The notes beneath the pieces were generated by a model that did not search any database, was not told where the DNA came from, and saw only the letters and a list, made by a program, of their open reading frames with translations. From Anaerolineales bacterium UBA6663 (lineage in GTDB: Bacteria; Chloroflexota; Anaerolineae; Anaerolineales; UBA6663), in NCBI GenBank assembly GCA_002455335.1, contig DKKP01000428.1:6851-16385 (forward strand): a stretch of DNA of 9,535 nucleotides, written 5' to 3'. Below, in pieces: positions 9,403 to 9,535 of the stretch; within the stretch, counting starts at the first letter, position 1; each line of letters begins with the position of its first letter. The translations under genes and the position numbers were made by a program.

Positions 9403-9431
9403 ACATTAGAAGGTAAACCTTATTTTCACAA
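9403..9431 (-). promoter_or_regulatory. Sigma-70-like promoter of the feo operon
   Basis: On the minus strand, TTGTGA (9431-9426) and TAATGT (9408-9403) are separated by 17 bp, each with four of six consensus matches. Transcription would start near 9396, leaving a leader of about 55 nt before the regulator gene. The surrounding DNA is clearly more AT-rich than the flanking genes. The palindrome in the spacer supports a regulated promoter. Confidence 0.5.
9410..9421. promoter_or_regulatory. Candidate operator of the DtxR-family repressor
   Basis: The sequence AAGGTAAACCTT has perfect 5-bp arms (AAGGT/ACCTT) around a 2-bp centre; one further flanking base on each side does not extend it cleanly. 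It sits inside the spacer between the proposed -35 and -10 boxes, where a bound dimer would block RNA polymerase. DtxR-family operators are palindromes often containing AGGT or ACCT half-sites, so the match is plausible but short. It is the only clear palindrome between the regulator start and 9450. Confidence 0.45.
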
Positions 9432-9535
9432 GGAAGGCTTTCCATCGTAATGAAGCAACGTCACGACTTGTATTGCTAAATGTCATTCTGGGGCGGAATG
9501 TGGTTGGGTGTGGCGGGGGCCGGGGCTGCGCCCCG
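9432..9535. other. Gene-free upstream region with G-rich tract and edge hairpin
   Basis: No convincing coding frame is present here. The segment 9432-9488 is AT-rich; the plus strand then becomes G-rich from 9489 (GGGG, GG, GG, GGG, GG, GGGGG, GGGG). At the right edge, CGGGGC (9521-9526) and GCCCCG (9530-9535) form a 6-bp stem with a 3-nt loop. It could be the start of a terminator for a gene outside the window, but what follows cannot be seen. A 5-bp repeat CATTC/GAATG (9484-9500) surrounds TGGGGCG. Confidence 0.35.

Noticed and set aside
9431..9444. GGAAGGCTTTCC as a second operator
   Set aside because: Only the outer four bases on each side are symmetrical, and it lacks the AAGGT/ACCTT arms of the better candidate.
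9211..9450. Plus-strand open frame crossing the feo promoter
   Set aside because: Antisense to the DtxR-family gene over most of its length, with no family match.

Overview
The window reads as a GC-rich (by eye over 60 %) bacterial chromosome segment in which every gene I can support lies on the minus strand, so transcription runs from right to left. Soluble histidine kinases packed with GAF domains, next to an iron-uptake operon led by a DtxR-type regulator, would fit a Chloroflexota-like bacterium. This placement is an inference from gene style only; there is no rRNA or other phylogenetic marker here.

Right part (about 9535 down to 5909): a five-gene ferrous-iron uptake operon. A promoter with an embedded palindrome (9403-9431) precedes a DtxR-family metal-dependent repressor with a strong ribosome binding site. 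It is followed by feoA, the FeoB GTPase domain, the FeoB helical plus membrane domain, and a FeoC-like winged-helix protein with four cysteines. Apart from a 20-nt gap before feoA and 7 nt before feoC, these genes overlap by 4 nt or 1 nt. The most striking point is that FeoB is split into two reading frames exactly between the G domain and the helical GDI-like domain. The junction is a TGATG overlap just after a run of six G.

Middle part (about 5908 to 5458): roughly 450 bp without a confident gene. It holds a possible broken small ORF (5845-5671), a strong hairpin with a T-tract that probably ends the feo transcript (5520-5569), and a good sigma-70-like promoter (5483-5511) for the next operon.

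Left part (5457 to 1): two large histidine kinases without membrane segments, separated by 4 bp. The first is a REC-REC-GAF-GAF-PAS-HisKA-HATPase hybrid kinase of 932 residues. The second has several GAF-like domains followed by HisKA and runs off the left edge of the window within its ATPase domain.

Likely joint function: the DtxR protein would sense Fe2+ (or Mn2+) and switch the feo genes, including its own, through the palindrome between the -35 and -10 boxes. FeoA, split FeoB and FeoC would import Fe2+. The two kinases probably form a separate cytoplasmic signalling module with an unknown input; a link to iron is suggested only by adjacency and a weak promoter similarity.
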